A DNA stretch of 64,000 nt from CBDCVN01 sp965223585 (GTDB taxonomy: Bacteria; Deinococcota; Deinococci; Deinococcales; Trueperaceae). This document shows positions 61,726-64,000 of this stretch, in pieces. The translations under genes and the position numbers were made by a program. The stretch spans positions 62,001-126,000 of the forward strand of contig CBDCWW010000022.1 in the NCBI GenBank assembly GCA_965223585.1, written 5' to 3'. How positions within the stretch are numbered: position 1 is the first letter of the stretch; every line of letters begins with the position of its first letter. The notes under the pieces were generated by a model. The model had not been told where the DNA came from. It saw nothing but the letters and a program-made list of their open reading frames with translations, and did not search any database.

Positions 61726-62904
61726 CTATCGCTTAATTGCTTTTATACCCGACCACTCACTCATAAATGGCACAATGGTCTTAATGTATGTCAGATAAAT
61801 TGTATCATTGGTGGCACTAGTTCCCCATGTGCCTTGCTTGTTTTTTGGTTCTCCAAAGCTTGAACTTAGAGTAGGGTTTCTAGGGTTTGTAACTTCAACA
61901 ACTTGCAATTCACTATCTCCCGCTGAGAGAAAAACAAGTTTTTTGCTAGCATCAAGCATGATTTGATTAGTGTGTCCCGGACTATTAAACCAGATGTTAG
62001 CATTGGTCTCACAAGCCCATGGATTCCACCAACCTAATTGTTGAATGTTGCTAGGGTTTTTAATGTCTAGGACTTCCAGTCCACAGTAATCTAATGCTAT
62101 ATAGGCTTGTGTCCCATTAATGATAATGTTGTTGTAAGCTTGGGCTTTACCAAGCATTTGAGTGTTAATGTATTTTGCTATCTCAGTAGGTTTGTTTTTG
62201 TCTTTAATATCAATGACACGTAACCCACCAGCATCATTTGCTACAAAGAGCAAATTATCTTTAATTGCTATCCCCCTAGCATTAGGGTGCTCAACAGAAT
62301 TAGGATTGGGTTTTGGAAAGTCCACATCAGGCAAAATTGAAGAAATAAAATTAATCTTGTTTTTGTTTGAAATATCAAGGATAAAAACACCTTCTTGCAT
62401 AGCTGCAAGGTAGGCAAAATTTCCATCAATTAGTACACCAGAACTCCCTGCTAGTATTTTATCCGATGTCCAAATTGATAAGATTTCAGGCTGTAAGGGA
62501 TTTTGAATACTGATAATTGCTAGGCCAGCTTTTGAACCCGTAGCAGGAAAGAAGTCACCTAATGCAACGAATAGGAAGTTCCCTTGTTGAGTTAGATTCA
62601 TACTGTCTAACTGCTCGAGCTGGCTAGTTGGAATACTGCTAGCAATAGTTGGAGAAGTATTTGGATTTGATATATCTAGAATGAGCAAGCCACCATCTTT
62701 CTGAGCAACATATAGATAAGGTTTCCCTTGCCTATCCTCTATAGCAGTTAGCGGGAGCTGGTTAGGAGTGGGATATTCCCACCTTAGACTAGGGTTGTTA
62801 TTATTGTCGGGTGGATTTGTGGGGGTTTCTGTACATGCTATTAATGAATTTAAAAGAAAAAACAACACTATGGGGAGCTTTATTAAGAATGGGGGATGGG
62901 TCAT
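61726..62904 (-). CDS. LVIVD-repeat beta-propeller lipoprotein
   Basis: 392 residues. A lipoprotein signal with lipobox SLIAC (Cys at about 24) precedes repeated blades with LVIVD-like units: GGLLILDISNPN, GLAIISIQNPLQP, GVFILDISNKN, GLRVIDIKDKNKP, GLEVLDIKNPSN and ELQVVEVTNPRNP. Such proteins are surface-exposed seven-blade propellers of unknown role. The mature N-terminus is Pro/Asn-rich (TETPTNPPDNN). The gene's 3' end adjoins a BIME-like repeat region. Confidence 0.85.
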   Translation of the reverse strand: MTHPPFLIKLPIVLFFLLNSLIACTETPTNPPDNNNNPSLRWEYPTPNQLPLTAIEDRQGKPYLYVAQKDGGLLILDISNPNTSPTIASSIPTSQLEQLDSMNLTQQGNFLFVALGDFFPATGSKAGLAIISIQNPLQPEILSIWTSDKILAGSSGVLIDGNFAYLAAMQEGVFILDISNKNKINFISSILPDVDFPKPNPNSVEHPNARGIAIKDNLLFVANDAGGLRVIDIKDKNKPTEIAKYINTQMLGKAQAYNNIIINGTQAYIALDYCGLEVLDIKNPSNIQQLGWWNPWACETNANIWFNSPGHTNQIMLDASKKLVFLSAGDSELQVVEVTNPRNPTLSSSFGEPKNKQGTWGTSATNDTIYLTYIKTIVPFMSEWSGIKAIKR

Positions 62905-63161
62905 TTTCGACTCCTTGTTTCTGTATTCAGATATTTATTAATGATTCTTCCTGCAACGTTGGGATAAGGGTTCTTAATAATAAATGATGTTGCAAAAGTT
63001 TTTGTAAGATTGCTGACGCTAATTGCTTGAACAAAGACTCAAGGATTTTAGAGATTTGAAAGCGTATTCGGACTTCTCTAAAGGGTGTATAGATACTAAG
63101 TTTCTCTAAAAAACTTAGTATCTCAAACTAACGTGCAAAGAATTTGTGTATTTACAGCAAC

Positions 63162-63989
63162 TTACTCGAGAAGAGGCAAAGTAACATCTTCTAGACACTC
63201 ATCAAAAGAGATTTCAATGATGAAGCTCTCATTATATTTATAACGAACACTGCCACGATCAAAACCACCTTTGCCGTTATTGCAGTCAGCAGAATAGTGC
63301 AAGTGCTTGTCTGGTAGGCTTTCTCCCGTTATGCTTTCAGACTTACCCTTACTAGTAAAGGTAATGGCATCACTAAAAATAAAAGTACCAGACTTAAAGG
63401 GTTCTTTAGGATTTTCAGGTATATAGTCAGCTTTTGACTTTGCCAAATAGGATTCGCCAGAAGTGGCTGAATCTACTTTTAAACTCGCCTCAGCTTCATA
63501 CTTACTTCTGTCTTTTGCAACATTTAGAGCAAAGTCTTCTGCTAACTTCATCATTTCAGTTTTACTGCCAGAAGTCTCAGTAACTTCCCAATCTTTTGAT
63601 CCTGAAAAACCACTCGAGGGATCACTATCATCTTGATCCTTTACACTCCAAGGCCCGCTGACTGTAGTTTCAACATCGCCCTCTCGAAAAACACAATTGC
63701 TAAAGATATAGGTAACATCTACAGGAATTTCATCACTATCTGCATCAGTAGGATCTCCTTCTACTTTTAGACACTCTTTTGTTGCTAAAGCCTTAATTCC
63801 TCCACTTGGAAACATATCAATAAGACTTTCTTGGCTTCTTAAAACATTATCTTTAAGAGCAAGAGTAGTTTCCCTGTCCAATGTTGCATTGTTATTGGGT
63901 ATACTTTGGCTACAAGATGCTAATAGCAGAACAGCTAAACACAAGAAAACTATTAATTTTATTGATGGCTTGATTATCATTTTTTTCAC
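63162..63989 (-). CDS. Lipoprotein of unknown function
   Basis: 275 residues with a signal and lipobox LLLASC (Cys at about 26). The mature part is acidic and Ser/Asp/Gly-rich with strand-like segments (IPVDVTYIFSNCVF, KSGTFIFSDAITFTSKGKSES, RGSVRYKYNESFIIEISFDECL). Four cysteines after the lipid site (about 74, 98, 239, 265) could form disulfides. No family recognised. It is separated from the LVIVD gene by about 257 bases. Confidence 0.65.
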   Translation of the reverse strand: MKKMIIKPSIKLIVFLCLAVLLLASCSQSIPNNNATLDRETTLALKDNVLRSQESLIDMFPSGGIKALATKECLKVEGDPTDADSDEIPVDVTYIFSNCVFREGDVETTVSGPWSVKDQDDSDPSSGFSGSKDWEVTETSGSKTEMMKLAEDFALNVAKDRSKYEAEASLKVDSATSGESYLAKSKADYIPENPKEPFKSGTFIFSDAITFTSKGKSESITGESLPDKHLHYSADCNNGKGGFDRGSVRYKYNESFIIEISFDECLEDVTLPLLE

Positions 63990-64000
63990 CTCATATATTT

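Noticed and set aside
61459..61863. 134-residue plus-strand ORF
   Set aside because: It reads through two REP-like hairpins and then antisense to the 3' end of the LVIVD gene; the translation has no coding character or signal.
1..64000. CRISPR arrays and tRNA/rRNA genes
   Set aside because: No regularly spaced direct repeats and no T-loop/acceptor pairs were seen on either strand.

Overview
The window is a contiguous AT-rich (about 38-40 % GC by eye) bacterial chromosome segment with densely packed housekeeping genes broken up by a few mobile elements. It encodes an aerobic respiratory complex (alternative complex III), periplasmic copper enzymes, lipoproteins and a Tat-targeted oxidase. The host is therefore an aerobic or microaerobic bacterium with an active extracytoplasmic compartment. 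The DUF4388 protein, AapJ-type binding protein, alternative complex III and TruD would fit a low-GC relative of Deinococcota (Trueperaceae-like) or a similar lineage. I cannot fix the phylum from the sequence alone.

1-9.6 kb: a metal and thiol-redox island. One long minus-strand run (6653 down to 17) encodes a SHOCT membrane protein, a rhodanese-DsbA fusion, a DsbB-like oxidase, a Met-rich duplicated secreted protein, a membrane protein with a His/Asp tail, a type-1 copper cupredoxin, a Tat-exported multicopper oxidase, a CcdA/DsbD-like membrane protein and a DUF457-type membrane protein. Divergent from it are a MarR regulator, whose start lies beside a perfect 9-1-9 palindrome, and a Spy/CpxP-like periplasmic protein. 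A two-component OmpR/EnvZ-type pair follows. This looks like a copper sensing, oxidation, buffering and disulfide-maintenance system, and it is the most system-like novelty here.

9.6-13.3 kb: an accessory patch with a transposase zinc-ribbon remnant, an IS630 copy that splits a membrane-anchored gene in a precisely reversible way, and a secreted helix-hairpin-helix protein. 13.4-38 kb: ordinary chromosomal genes. They include a HAMP protein with DUF4388 partner, an amino-acid binding protein, TruD, MutS, an M23 peptidase, YchF, an ABC permease, a DUF3365 haem protein, an AOS-family PLP enzyme, a TPR protein, LeuRS, a DUF1186 protein, CCA-adding enzyme and UroD.

39-47.4 kb: a second accessory patch. 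It has an ORF-less group II intron, an IS200-type element inside a TIMP/NTR-like gene, a zinc-ribbon membrane protein, a possible small plus-strand transcript, acpS-rpiA, an AddB-like protein and a second, identical IS630 copy.

47.4-58.4 kb: an AI-2E family permease, the complete actABCDEF operon (ending in a UUCG-capped terminator), and an Rrf2 regulator-cysteine desulfurase operon. 58.5-64 kb: a lipase-like protein with internal repeats, a TetR regulator with a metallo-beta-lactamase-fold enzyme, a BIME-like pair of REP hairpins, an LVIVD-repeat lipoprotein and another lipoprotein.

Across the whole window the palindrome CTCGAG (often GCTCGAGC) occurs about 58 times by hand count, several-fold above expectation. 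It is absent from the IS copies, the intron and the IS200 element, so it behaves like a HIP1-type iterated palindrome of the host genome.
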